Shown here piece after piece: positions 35,040 to 44,800 of a stretch of 64,000 bases of DNA. Origin of the DNA: Bradyrhizobium tropiciagri. Lineage in GTDB: Bacteria > Pseudomonadota > Alphaproteobacteria > Rhizobiales > Xanthobacteraceae. The position numbers and the translations under genes were made by a program. The stretch spans positions 1,285,077-1,349,076 of the forward strand of contig NZ_JAFCKF010000001.1 of assembly GCF_018130545.1 (NCBI RefSeq). Direction: 5' to 3'. Positions within the stretch are counted from its first letter, which is position 1. Each line of letters starts with the position of its first letter. Under the pieces are notes generated by a model. It worked only from the letters and a program-made list of their open reading frames with translations, was not told the DNA's origin and made no database searches.

Positions 35040-36848
35040 ATGGCAGTGCAGACTGACCCTGTGTTGTCCCCTCAAGTGATGCCTCCCTTCGAGCGGGCTT
35101 GTCGCGCTGTCCTTGCGGCCGATGTGGTCGGCTATACCCGACTGATGGAAGCGGCCGAGCTCGAAACCCATCAACGCTATCGGACTCTCCGCGTCGAAGT
35201 CACAGATCCGACCATCGTCTCCCATCGCGGTGAAATCGTGAAGAATACCGGCGACGGCTTTCTCGCGGTCTTCGAGAGCCCGTTGGATGCGGTCGAATGC
35301 GCGACCGAGTTGCAGCAGGAAATCCTCACTCGGGAGAGCCAGTATTCTCCCGAGCGCCGCATCGCATTTCGAATTGGCATCCATTGGGAGCCCGTCATCT
35401 TCGATCTCGATGACGTCTACGGAAGCGCGGTCAATATCGCCGCACGTCTTCAGACGACGGCGCCGGCCGGCGGGATCGTGGTGTCATCGGCCGTGCTCGA
35501 TAATCTTGATGGCCTCGGAGGGCTGAAACTCGACAGCCTCGGCGACCTCAGGCTGAAGAATTTGACCCGAGCTGTGCCCGCGTTCTCGCTGCAATTGCCG
35601 GGGGTTGAGCGCGGCGCGGCCGTCGGGTTCGCGCGCTCGCCTTCCAAGCGTGCAAAATTGCCCTCGATCGCGGTCCTGCCGCTCGTCAGTCTTTCAGACG
35701 GCGCCGACGACAACTATTTCGCCGAGGGATTTGTCGACGATATCATCGCCACGCTCAGCAACATTCGTCACCTTTTGGTGGTTGCTCGCGGATCGACCAT
35801 GATGATCGATCGCCGCGCCGTCGATTACGGAATGGTGGCCGGCGAACGACTTGGCGTACGCTATTTGCTCAGTGGCAGCATCCGCCGCGCCGGCGGTCGA
35901 ATCCGTCTCTCTGTCGAGCTCGGCGACTTGTCGACGGCGTCAATCATATGGGCAGAGAAATACGAAACGGATATCGAGCACATCTTCGGCGTGCAGGACG
36001 AAATCGCACTCATGATCGTGGGTCGCATCTCGACGCATGTACGTCAGGCCGAGGTGAAGCGCGCGTTGCGGAAGCGGCCGCATAATTTGAATTCGTATGA
36101 TCATTTTCTGCGTGCGCTCGATCTGCTCTACAAGCTGGACTTCGCCAGCTTTTCGATGGCGCGGACCCTGCTGGAGCGGGCGCGCGAAGAGGACGACGGC
36201 TATGCGGCGCCATATGCGTTTTCAGCGCGCTGGCACATGCTGAACATCGCTGAGGGCCGATCGACCGATCCCAACGCCGAGATCGCCGAGATCATCCGAC
36301 TCTCGAATTGCGCCATCGAACGCGATCCATCCGACGCGCTTGCCCTTTCACTCCAGGGCCACGCGCGGAGTGCGTTCTATTTTGACTACGACACAGCACT
36401 GGACTGCTTTGACCGTGCGCTTGCCGCGTCGCCAAACAATCCCTGGGCCTGGATGTTCAGCAGTGCAACATACGGCTTCATCGGCAAGGCGGCGTCGGGA
36501 ATCGAGCGAGCCGAGCGCGCCATCCGGCTGTCGCCATTGGATCAACAAGCCTTCACCAGCTTTTCGCGACTCGGCCAAAATCATTATTTGAACGGCACCT
36601 ATGAGGAGGCCATTCGCTGGTCGCGAAAGGCACTCAGTCTCAATCCACGATACGGAAACGCAATCCGGATCGCAGCAGCAAGCCTCGTGGCCGTCGGCCG
36701 GCATGAGGACGCCGCGTTGCTGGCAACACATCATCGGTCGGTGTTGCCGCAGTTTACTGTGTCTCATTACGCGCCGCGTTGCCCTTTCAAAGCGGAGCAA
36801 GCCTCACTTTACGTGCAACGACTGGAAGCCGCCGGTCTTCCTGTCTGA
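35040..36848 (+). CDS. Class III adenylate/guanylate cyclase with TolB-like and TPR regions
   Basis: A 602-residue cytosolic protein in three parts. Residues about 18-185 form a class III nucleotidyl cyclase domain: metal-binding Asp in LAADVVGYTRLM and in KNTGDGFLAVF, and the transition-state pair N-x3-R in YGSAVNIAARLQ. Lys before NTGDG and Asp in DDVYGSAVN fit ATP selectivity. Residues about 205-330 resemble the TolB-like/FlgO domain (SIAVLPLVSLSDGADDNYFAEGFVDDI). Residues about 340-600 hold TPR-like helices. Such proteins are abundant in rhizobia and make cAMP in response to unknown cues. It ends 49 bp before the PAP2-like gene on the same strand. Confidence 0.9.
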   Translation: MAVQTDPVLSPQVMPPFERACRAVLAADVVGYTRLMEAAELETHQRYRTLRVEVTDPTIVSHRGEIVKNTGDGFLAVFESPLDAVECATELQQEILTRESQYSPERRIAFRIGIHWEPVIFDLDDVYGSAVNIAARLQTTAPAGGIVVSSAVLDNLDGLGGLKLDSLGDLRLKNLTRAVPAFSLQLPGVERGAAVGFARSPSKRAKLPSIAVLPLVSLSDGADDNYFAEGFVDDIIATLSNIRHLLVVARGSTMMIDRRAVDYGMVAGERLGVRYLLSGSIRRAGGRIRLSVELGDLSTASIIWAEKYETDIEHIFGVQDEIALMIVGRISTHVRQAEVKRALRKRPHNLNSYDHFLRALDLLYKLDFASFSMARTLLERAREEDDGYAAPYAFSARWHMLNIAEGRSTDPNAEIAEIIRLSNCAIERDPSDALALSLQGHARSAFYFDYDTALDCFDRALAASPNNPWAWMFSSATYGFIGKAASGIERAERAIRLSPLDQQAFTSFSRLGQNHYLNGTYEEAIRWSRKALSLNPRYGNAIRIAAASLVAVGRHEDAALLATHHRSVLPQFTVSHYAPRCPFKAEQASLYVQRLEAAGLPV

Positions 36849-36897
36849 ATTTGGAGTGGTCCATTGACAAGATGATTATTTAAGCTGGGAGGTTGCG

Positions 36898-37803
36898 ATG
36901 CAATTTCACGTATTTGATGGCGGCGGGGACGGTGGTGGCGATGGCGGCGGGGATGGCGGTGGAGGTGGCGGTCAAAGTTATGGCGCGGGCGGAGCCTATA
37001 TGGGTTCGCCACCCGCACAGGGCGCACCTTTCCTGATCTTCGATCCGCTGGGCGGTGAAATCTGCGAGAAAGATCTCAATTTCAAGGTGGTTTTCCCCTG
37101 GTCGGGGTGGGAGCCCGACCTTTTTGGCGTGATCGCACTGGCTGAGTTCGGCCAGACGAATTGGCGCCGTTCCATTCGTGCTCCCGATCCGCCACACCGA
37201 CATGCCGACATTTTTGCCGAGATCGATCAGCTGGCCGCAATGGCGCGCGACGAACGCCCTCGCCTGATCGGTGAAATTCTTGATCAGAATACGCGGCTCC
37301 GCGGCTATTTTGCCGAAGTCTTGATGATGTCGGCGTGGTCACACCCCAACTCGCTCAAGATCATTGAGATGGCGATCCGGGTTGCCCAGATGGTGGCGAT
37401 CGACTTCAAACTCCGGTTCAATCGGGCTCGGCCGCAACAGATCTGTCCTGCGCTCGTTCCCTTGATCAACTCGCCGGGGCATGCCTCATTTCCGAGCGCG
37501 CATTCGCTCGAAAGCCACCTGATCGCCCTGGCGCTCGCGGAGATCCATCCGCGACACACCAGACGGATGCTCGGCGCGTTGGCCGATCGCATTGGCCGCA
37601 ATCGAGAGGTGGCAGGCGTTCATTACCCGAGCGATACCCACGCGGGAAAGGTGCTTGCCCACCAGGCGTTCGAGATCCTGAGAGAATGTCCGACGTTCAA
37701 GGCGATATTGGCCGAGGCCAAACGTGAGCCCGGCAAGGCCGGGACACTCGTCCTCCCGTCCGGACGTTCGACCTCCAAGAAGAAGTCGGGGAAACGATCA
37801 TGA
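36898..37803 (+). CDS. PAP2/vanadium-haloperoxidase-like protein with Gly-Asp repeat N terminus
   Basis: A 301-residue protein without signal peptide or membrane segments. Residues 7-25 are a DGGG repeat running into a Gly run. The C-terminal half has the three phosphatase/haloperoxidase motifs: KLRFNRARP (K-x6-RP), FPSAHSLESH (PSxH) and NREVAGVHYPSDTHAG (R-x4/5-H-x3-D). This is the acid phosphatase / vanadium haloperoxidase fold; lack of membrane helices favours the soluble haloperoxidase-like branch, though the reaction is not certain. GGGAGG lies 5 nt before the ATG. Its stop overlaps the next start (ATGA). Confidence 0.8.
   Translation: MQFHVFDGGGDGGGDGGGDGGGGGGQSYGAGGAYMGSPPAQGAPFLIFDPLGGEICEKDLNFKVVFPWSGWEPDLFGVIALAEFGQTNWRRSIRAPDPPHRHADIFAEIDQLAAMARDERPRLIGEILDQNTRLRGYFAEVLMMSAWSHPNSLKIIEMAIRVAQMVAIDFKLRFNRARPQQICPALVPLINSPGHASFPSAHSLESHLIALALAEIHPRHTRRMLGALADRIGRNREVAGVHYPSDTHAGKVLAHQAFEILRECPTFKAILAEAKREPGKAGTLVLPSGRSTSKKKSGKRS
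36916..36972 (+). repeat. In-frame 12-bp repeat encoding the Gly-Asp tract
   Basis: About four imperfect 12-bp units of the type GATGGCGGCGGG, followed by further GGN codons, encode the DGGG repeat of the PAP2-like protein. Unit number could change by slippage without breaking the frame. Confidence 0.7.
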
Positions 37804-38402
37804 CCCCGGCCCCAGACGACATTGCGTCTCTCGTGGACGCGACATGCGTCCCGATCAAACTGCCCCCGTTCAGGCGGTCGAGATGGCGGCTGCTCGACTT
37901 CAAGAACGAGCACCAGGAAAAAACAAACTGGTGCTGGGCCGCCGTCGCGGCCAGCGTCGCCCATTTTTACCGTCCCTCCAGCAAGGTCACCCAATGCGAC
38001 ATTGCGAACGGGCAGCTCGGCCGAACCGACTGCTGCGTGGGCGACAAGGATGCCTGCAACGTCTACGGCTACCTGATGTCTTCGCTGTTCCGCGTCGGCC
38101 ATTTCAGGAAATGGACGGCGCGCCGTTCCGCGTCCTTGCGAGAGACCCAAGAAGAAATCGGAAGGAGACGCCCGCTATGCGTGCGCATCGTCTGGAACGG
38201 CGGCGGGGCCCACCTTGTTACGATCAAGGGTTACTCTGATGAACCAGCGGCAGGCCTGCCCCCGCGAAATGACTATGGCCTGGCGATTGCGGACCCTTGG
38301 TGGGGCCTCTCGGACATCGACGCCGGGCAATTTCCGAGCGGCTATGTCAACTGCGGCACCTGGACGGACACATACTACACCACCAGGAGGGCATCGGCAT
38401 GA
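37800..38402 (+). CDS. Papain-fold cysteine protease-like protein (C39/C70-like)
   Basis: A 200-residue protein with the clan CA layout. The nucleophile is in KTNWCWAAVAASVAHFY (about residue 43-58), His in GGAHLVTIKGY (about residue 138-148), and Asp in LAIADPWWG (about residue 160-168). Gln in NEHQEKTNW fits the oxyanion-hole position. It resembles small C39-like/AvrRpt2-type (C70) papain-like domains rather than a bacteriocin transporter, since no ABC parts follow. It has no signal peptide. It is coupled by ATGA overlaps to both neighbours, so all three proteins are made together. Confidence 0.72.
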   Translation: MTPAPDDIASLVDATCVPIKLPPFRRSRWRLLDFKNEHQEKTNWCWAAVAASVAHFYRPSSKVTQCDIANGQLGRTDCCVGDKDACNVYGYLMSSLFRVGHFRKWTARRSASLRETQEEIGRRRPLCVRIVWNGGGAHLVTIKGYSDEPAAGLPPRNDYGLAIADPWWGLSDIDAGQFPSGYVNCGTWTDTYYTTRRASA

Positions 38403-39061
38403 CGATTTCAGCAGCTGACTGTCCCGACGATGCCCGCGACGCCGTCCTTGCCGGCATGGCCAGGCGAGCGCGCAAGCGGGGCTTTGCGACGCCCAAGCTC
38501 AACTTCGCGCATCGCAATCATCCCGAAGACCTCCAGCTCTGCGCACCGCATCGCATGGCGTTGCTGCCGTTGAGCACGCTGCGCCGTCTGGCCAAGCCAG
38601 ACGGGTGCGCGACCAAGGCTCCAGCCAAGATTGAACTGCCTGCGCTCAGTTCCGTAGCGACCATCCTCGGCTGGCGATTTCTCATCTATGACAAGCGCGT
38701 TCTTGAGCCGATCGCGGCGGCTCATGCCGTCTTCACCGACCAGGGTGGTTATCGATTGGCCGAACTGAACGAAGGGCCATACGTAACCTCCTCTCCCAAG
38801 GCGCTTCAGGCCCCCTCCGTGCGGCGCGCGATCTCATCCGATGCGGACGATGACAAACCGAATGAGCCGCTGTTGCTGCTCGCTCCGGCGATTTACTTTG
38901 CCGGATTGTGGATCAGACATCACGACAGCGACAAGGACTTCATTCTGCCGATGGATTCGAACCTCTTGCCGGCCTTCGTCAATGTGAAGCCCACGCAGGT
39001 GCTCTCTGTCTTGCTTCAAGCATCGCTTGCAGTTCCAACCGACGGCGCCACAGCAGGGTGA
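38399..39061 (+). CDS. Protein of unknown family, third gene of the PAP2-protease operon
   Basis: A 220-residue soluble protein that I do not recognise. It has a basic N-terminal third, a region TILGWRFLIYDKRVLEPIAAAHAVFTD, an acidic stretch DADDDKPNE, then hydrophobic strands LLLLAPAIYFAGLWIRHH and a C-terminal FVNVKPTQVLSVLLQASLAVP. The start overlaps the protease stop codon by 4 bp. Its strict coupling suggests it acts with the protease-like protein, for example as partner, inhibitor or substrate; there is no direct evidence. Confidence 0.65.
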   Translation: MTISAADCPDDARDAVLAGMARRARKRGFATPKLNFAHRNHPEDLQLCAPHRMALLPLSTLRRLAKPDGCATKAPAKIELPALSSVATILGWRFLIYDKRVLEPIAAAHAVFTDQGGYRLAELNEGPYVTSSPKALQAPSVRRAISSDADDDKPNEPLLLLAPAIYFAGLWIRHHDSDKDFILPMDSNLLPAFVNVKPTQVLSVLLQASLAVPTDGATAG

Positions 39062-39339
39062 TATAAGTCGGCGCGCCACACCGGCGGGCCACTTGAAGGA
39101 AACATGCAAGACTTTCAGGCACCGGCCGTCGCGCGCGTTGCCCGCGCGTGACGCTCGTCGCCCTGCCTGCGCGTAGCCCTATCCTTTGGCAGATCCGCAA
39201 TCGTTGGATGACGGTCATTCCGACCGCGGTCATCGAACTCGCAAGAAAGCGTCATCCCACCGTCAATTGACCGCGACAGATTGTCGCGGCCAGCGCAGAC
39301 GATTCCAGACCTACCGCAAAATAGAGAAGGGGCGAACTC

Positions 39340-40998
39340 ATGAGTGGTTTTCGTGACTATTTCTTGTCGACTGCCGCGATCGCGGCGGCCGTGCTGGCCT
39401 GCGGCGTTGCCGTCGCGCATGCCGATGATGACAATGACCATTCGCAGCGACATGGCTACAAGCACGTCCTGCTGATCAGCGTCGACGGCATGCACGCCGT
39501 CGATTTGAAGCGTTGGGTCGAAAGCCGCCCCGGCGGCAACTTCGCGCAGCTCAGCGGCAAGGGCGTGGTCTATCCGAACGCCTTCACCACCGCGCCGTCC
39601 GACAGCTATCCCGGCATGCTCGCGCAGGTCACCGGCGCCACGTCGAAGGGCGGCGGCCTGTTCTATGACGACAGCTATGATCGCACCGAATATCCGGCCA
39701 AGGCCTTCTATACCAGCCAGGGTCTTGCCGACCCCGGTTGCGTGAGTCCGGCAGGAACCGAGCTCACCAATTTCGAGGCGCTCGACAAGAGCTACAATTA
39801 CTCCAGCGGATTGGTCGCCGATTACACCGCCGGCGGCAAGCTCGGTCAGGTCTACACGCAGCTCGATCCGGATCACATGCAGCGCAAGCTGGTGAACGGC
39901 GAGTGCAAGCCGGTCTATCCGCACGACTACGTGCGCACCAACACGATCTTCGAGGTCATCAAGCAGGCCGGCATGCGCACGGCCTGGTCCGACAAACATC
40001 CCGCCTACGAGGATCTCGCGGGCCCGTCGGGCAACGGCCTCGACGAGCTGTACACGCCGGAGATCAATTCGCAGGACACGATCGACCCCGGCGCCAAGCC
40101 CGGCGACGACTACACCACGAGCTACACCGGCGTCCGCTCCTACGACTCGTTGAAGGTGCAGGCGGTGTTGAACTGGATCGACGGCTATGACGGCACGCGA
40201 ACCAAGCATCAGCTGGTGCCCGCGATCTTCGGCATGAACTTCCAGGCGGTCAGCGTCGGCCAGAAGCTCGCCAAGGCCGGCAACGCGGATACCGACAAGT
40301 CGCTGGTCGGCGGCTATGCCGACGGCAAGGCGACCCCCGGCAATGCGCTCACCCTGCAATTCCAGTTCGTGGACGACGCACTCGGCAAGTTCGTCAACGA
40401 GCTCAAGGCGAAAGACCTCTACGACTCGACGCTGATCATCGTCAGCGCGAAGCACGGCCAGTCGCCGATCGACGTCAAGGACCGCGTCGCGATCTCCGAC
40501 GCGCTGTACAGCAGCACGCCCGGTTTCGGCACCAACGGCTTCGAGATCTGCGATGACGAAGCACTGGTCTGGCTGTCGCCCGAGCTGCAGCAGGCGACCA
40601 ATCCGGCGACCGGCCATCCCTATTATGCCGACGCCAAGGCCTACATCCTGGCCCACGCCGCCGACCTGCATATCCAGAAGCTGCTCGACCGCGACGAGCT
40701 GACCAAGCTGTACGAAGATCCGTTCCACAACAGCCGGGTGCCGGACTTCATCGCCATCACCGATCACGGCGTGATCTGCACCGGCGGCAGCAAGCTTGCC
40801 GAGCATGGTGGCTTTTCCAATGACGATCGCAACGTGCTGCTGCTGCTCTCCTCGCCGCGCATCAAGCATGCGAGGGTCATCGAGGACGAGACCTTCACCA
40901 CCCAGATCGCGCCGACCATCCTCCGCGCGCTCGACCTCGATCCGCGCAGCCTGCAGGCGGTTCGCGACGAGGGCGTCGAGGCCCTGAAGATGAAATGA
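39340..40998 (+). CDS. Secreted alkaline-phosphatase-superfamily phosphodiesterase
   Basis: A 552-residue protein with a signal peptide (residues 1-28). It belongs to the nucleotide pyrophosphatase/phosphodiesterase branch of the alkaline phosphatase superfamily. HVLLISVDGMHAVDL carries the first metal Asp, NAFTTAPSDSYPGMLAQVTG the Thr/Ser nucleophile region, YDSTLIIVSAKHGQSPID the late metal site, and EHGGFSNDDRNVLLLLSSP the last His. It probably releases phosphate or nucleotides from phosphodiesters outside the cytoplasm. GAGAAGGGGCG precedes the ATG. A 12-bp hairpin follows the gene. Confidence 0.88.
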   Translation: MSGFRDYFLSTAAIAAAVLACGVAVAHADDDNDHSQRHGYKHVLLISVDGMHAVDLKRWVESRPGGNFAQLSGKGVVYPNAFTTAPSDSYPGMLAQVTGATSKGGGLFYDDSYDRTEYPAKAFYTSQGLADPGCVSPAGTELTNFEALDKSYNYSSGLVADYTAGGKLGQVYTQLDPDHMQRKLVNGECKPVYPHDYVRTNTIFEVIKQAGMRTAWSDKHPAYEDLAGPSGNGLDELYTPEINSQDTIDPGAKPGDDYTTSYTGVRSYDSLKVQAVLNWIDGYDGTRTKHQLVPAIFGMNFQAVSVGQKLAKAGNADTDKSLVGGYADGKATPGNALTLQFQFVDDALGKFVNELKAKDLYDSTLIIVSAKHGQSPIDVKDRVAISDALYSSTPGFGTNGFEICDDEALVWLSPELQQATNPATGHPYYADAKAYILAHAADLHIQKLLDRDELTKLYEDPFHNSRVPDFIAITDHGVICTGGSKLAEHGGFSNDDRNVLLLLSSPRIKHARVIEDETFTTQIAPTILRALDLDPRSLQAVRDEGVEALKMK

Positions 40999-41009
40999 AG
41001 CCGTGGCTA

Positions 41010-41043
41010 CGTATCGGCGCCTCACGCATGGGGCGCCGATACG
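41010..41043 (+). terminator. Hairpin after the phosphodiesterase gene
   Basis: A perfect 12-bp inverted repeat (CGTATCGGCGCC at 41010-41021, complement at 41032-41043) begins 12 bp after the stop codon. No T tract follows, so it may need Rho or only protect the mRNA end. Confidence 0.5.
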
Positions 41044-41161
41044 ACGTTGCCGTGAGAGGCTGATCAGTGGCGCCCCGGCATCAGGCGCTCGCGGCCCGCG
41101 CCCTCAATTCGCGCCGGCAGCGGCAGCCCGAAGGCGTCACCCCGCCTCGTATCGCGTCGCC

Positions 41162-41803
41162 CTATCGCCCAAACGATAGCCGCTCAGCCAAAACCGCCGC
41201 CTTCGTACGGGATCCCACGCCGAGTTTCCGCAAAATGGTCGAGACGTGGCCTTTGACGGTCTGCTCGGCGATGTCGAGTTCGGCAGCGATCTGCTTGTTG
41301 AGCTTGCCGTCGACGATCATCGCAAGAATACGCAGCTGCTGCGGCGAGAGCGATGCCGCCCGTGCGGCGAGCTCGAGATCTGCGCTCTGGATCGAGCCAC
41401 GGCCGCCAGTGTTGGGCGGCATCCAGATTTCGCCGGCGAGGATGCGCGCGATGGCGTCGGCCATCTCCGGCAGACCGAGCGACTTCGGAATGTAGCCCGC
41501 GGCACCGTAGGCGATCGCTCGGCGGATCGTTGCCGCATCCTGTCGTGCGGAAATGATCGCGACCGGCACGGTCGGAAACTGCGCGAGCAGGATGAAGAGC
41601 GCCGCAAAGTCCTGAACGCCCGGCATCGTCAGGTCCCACAAGATCAGGTCGATCTCCTCGGCCCGGCCGGTCAGCGCCGCCAATGCCTCATCGAGCGACT
41701 GGCAGGCGATGATCTCGAGATCGCTCAGCACGGTGGACAACGCGCTTTGCAGCGCGGCCTGCACCAGTGGATGATCGTCGCCGATGACGATGCGTGTGGT
41801 CAT
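41162..41803 (-). CDS. mctR: NarL/LuxR-type response regulator of the MctS kinase
   Basis: A 213-residue two-component regulator. The receiver has the acidic pair in IVIGDDHPLV, the phospho-acceptor Asp in LILWDLTMPG, and the conserved Lys in GYIPKSLG. The C-terminal LuxR helix-turn-helix reads LSPQQLRILAMIVDGKLNKQIAAELDIAEQTVKGHVSTILRKLGV. Its start overlaps the kinase stop by 4 bp, so they form a pair. In Rhizobium leguminosarum the MctSR pair controls mctP; the symbol is assigned by this synteny. Confidence 0.88.
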   Translation of the reverse strand: MTTRIVIGDDHPLVQAALQSALSTVLSDLEIIACQSLDEALAALTGRAEEIDLILWDLTMPGVQDFAALFILLAQFPTVPVAIISARQDAATIRRAIAYGAAGYIPKSLGLPEMADAIARILAGEIWMPPNTGGRGSIQSADLELAARAASLSPQQLRILAMIVDGKLNKQIAAELDIAEQTVKGHVSTILRKLGVGSRTKAAVLAERLSFGR

Positions 41804-44800
41804 GCCGAATGACGATCCCCGTTGTTTGCAAGCTGCCGGCTCAAGACCTCGGCGTTGAGGAATCTGCGCAAGTTCGCCGGCTTGACCGGCTTAGTCAGAA
41901 TCTCGCAGCCGCGCGCTTTCGCGGCCCGGCGCACCGCTTCGCCGCGGTCGCCGGTGATGACCAGCGCGCGGATGCAGCTTCCGGATTTCTGCCTGAGATC
42001 ATCGAGAAAGTCCAAGCCGGAGCGGCCGCCGTCAAGATGGTAGTCGAGCAGGACGACGTCCGGGGCGCAGATCGCAGCGGCCGCCAGTGCCGAATCCGGG
42101 TCTGCTACGGTCACGGCATGGTGACCCCAGCCGGACAGCAGCGCCGTCAGGCCTTTGAGGATCGTTGCATCGTTGTCGAGGCACAGGACATTCAACGGCT
42201 GCTCGGACGCCAATGGCGTCACCGGCGCAAGCTCGCGTTGCAGCGCCGTAGCCGGTCCGGAGGCCAGCGGCACGGTAACGGCAAAACAGGAGCCGCAGCC
42301 GCGACGCGAGCCGACATCGATCTTGTGTCCGAGCAAACGAGAAACGCGGTCGACGATCGCAAGCCCAAGGCCCGACCCCTTGTCCGTTCCCGGCGCCAGC
42401 CGCTGAAACTCCTGGAAGATCCTGCCCAAATCCGCTTCGGCAATTCCCACCCCGGTGTCCCAGACCTCGATGCGCAGATCGGCGCCGCGGCGTCGGCAGC
42501 CAAGCAGGATGTCGCCCTTCGGAGTATAGCGTACGGCATTCGACAGCAGGTTCTGCAAGATCCGGCGCAACAGATGCGGATCGCTGCGGATGACGAGACC
42601 GCAATCGACCACACGCAGCGTGAGCGCGCGTTCACGCGCCAGCGCCGAGAATTCGACCGTCAACTGCGTCAGCAAATCCGCGATGGCGAAATCGGCGAGC
42701 TCGGCCTGAACCGCGCGCGAATCGTAGGAAGAAATATCGAGCAGCGTGTCCAGCACATGCTCGGTCGAGCGCAGCGCCGTGATGGCGTTGCCGGCCAGCG
42801 TTCGTTCCTTGTCGCTGACCACCCTCGGGCCTGACGCCGCTCGCAGGCTCTCGTCGAGCGCGGAGAGGAACAGTCGCGCCGCGTTTAGGGGCTGCAACAG
42901 ATCGTGGCTGGCGGCTGCCAAAAACCGCGTCTTGCCGAGATTGGCCTGCTCGGCTTCGGCTTTTGCCCGCTCCAGCGCCTCGGTCCGTTCGCGGACGCGC
43001 GCTTCGAGATCCTCGTTGGCACGCCGCAGCGCCTCGGCCGCGCGATGACGCTCGGTGACGTCGGTATAGGTCGAGACATAGCCGCCCTCGGCGATACGGT
43101 CGTAGACAATTTCGAGCACAGTGCCGTCGGGCCGCTTGCGTTCATAGACGTAAGGCCAGGTGAGCGCCGTGACATCGCGATTGACCAGCAGCGCCGCGAG
43201 CTCGGACGGCGCGTATTCGTCGCGGTCAACATTGAAGGCGATAAGCTCTGCTAATGGTAAGCCGACCCGCACCAGGTCGCCGGGCAGGTCGAGCAGTTCG
43301 ATGAATCGGCCGTTCCACGCGGTGATGTTGAAGTCCGGGTCGAACGCGCAGATGCCCTGCGGCACGCTTTCAAGCGCACCCCGCAACAGGCGGCGGTTGA
43401 AGCGAAGGGCCTCCGACGCCTCGTCCAGCATCGCCATCGCCGCGCGCCGCGAAAGCGAATGCCCCTCCAGCGAGGCGGCAATCACCACCCGCGCGGACGC
43501 TGCGCCAATGGCGCCGGCGAGAAGATTTTCGGTGAAGCGGATCGAGTCGAGGTCGACCAGACCGGACTGGTCGAGTCGCGGACCGGGCCCAGACCGGCGC
43601 GCGGCGACATAAGCATCGAATGCGGCTGCACCGCCCTCGGCGCCGACAAAGCGGATCGCAAGTGAGCGAAGATCGTCGAGCCGCACCAGCACCCGCGACG
43701 ACAATGCGGGGAACGCCTCGAACGCCGAGCCCCGCGTGAAGGCAGCCGCCTGATTCCGCTCGACGGTCGACTGTCGGCCAAGCAGGGAGAACACCACGAA
43801 GCAGGCGACATTGCCGCCAAGGCTCCACAGCGTCGCATGCGAAATCGGATCGAGACCCTCGAGGCCGAACAGTGCGTTCGGCTTGAGCCATGGCAGCTGC
43901 CACAGGCCTTCGCGCGCGATCTGCTCGATCGCCGGCCACAGCGGCGCCGCCGATGGCAGCAGCAGCGTGTAGGCCCAGATCGCAAACCCGATCGCGATGC
44001 CGATCGACGTTCCGGCCTTGTTGGCGCGCTGCCAAAACAGGCCGCCGATGAAGGCCGGCCCGAATTGCGCGACCGCCACGAAGGAGAGCAATCCGATCAC
44101 CGTGAGCGGATAGGCCTGATTGACCAGGCGGTGCATCAGATAGGCCAGTAGGAGGATGCCGACGATCGAGAGCCGGCGCACCGCGACCAGCGCTGACGAG
44201 ACCGACCAGGTTTCCGCGCGGCGGCCGAGGAATCGCCAGCGCAGCAGCAAAGGCATGATGACGTCGTTGCACAGCATCGTGCTCAGCGCCACTGAGGTCA
44301 TGATGACCATTCCGGTTGCCGCCGAAAGACCGCCGAGGAACGCGATCAGGCTGACGGCCTTCGCATTCGCCGCGATCGGCAGCGAGATGACAAAGGTGTC
44401 GGGGTCGACGCTCGAGCCGAATCTCGCCAGCCCGGCGGCGGCGATCGGCAGGATCAGCAGGCTGAATGCCACAAGATATGCCGGATAGAGCCATGCCGCC
44501 GTCCGCGTGTGCCCCGGCGTCTCGTTTTCGACGATCGCAACATGAAATGCCTGCGGGAGGCACAGGAAGGCGATCGCCGAGATGATGATCGTCGACGGCC
44601 AGACCGGCTGGGTGATGTCGAACGTCAGTATCCTTGCCAGTTGCGGATCCGACTGGAGCTGCGCCAGCAGTGCCCCCGGCTCGCTGGAGATGCCGAACAG
44701 TACGAATAGCACGACGACCAGGAATGCGACCAGCTTGACCACGCTCTCGAAGGCGATCGCCAGCATCAATCCGCGATGATGCTCGCTGGCATGGACATGC

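Noticed and set aside
37800-38402. Bacteriocin-exporter peptidase (ABC-fused C39)
   Set aside because: No ATPase or membrane domain follows and no bacteriocin-like leader gene apart from the Gly-rich tail was found; the fold resemblance is kept but not the transporter role.
39115-41025. 636-codon open frame on the minus strand
   Set aside because: Exactly opposite the phosphodiesterase gene, which has a signal peptide and metal motifs; the antisense frame has none.
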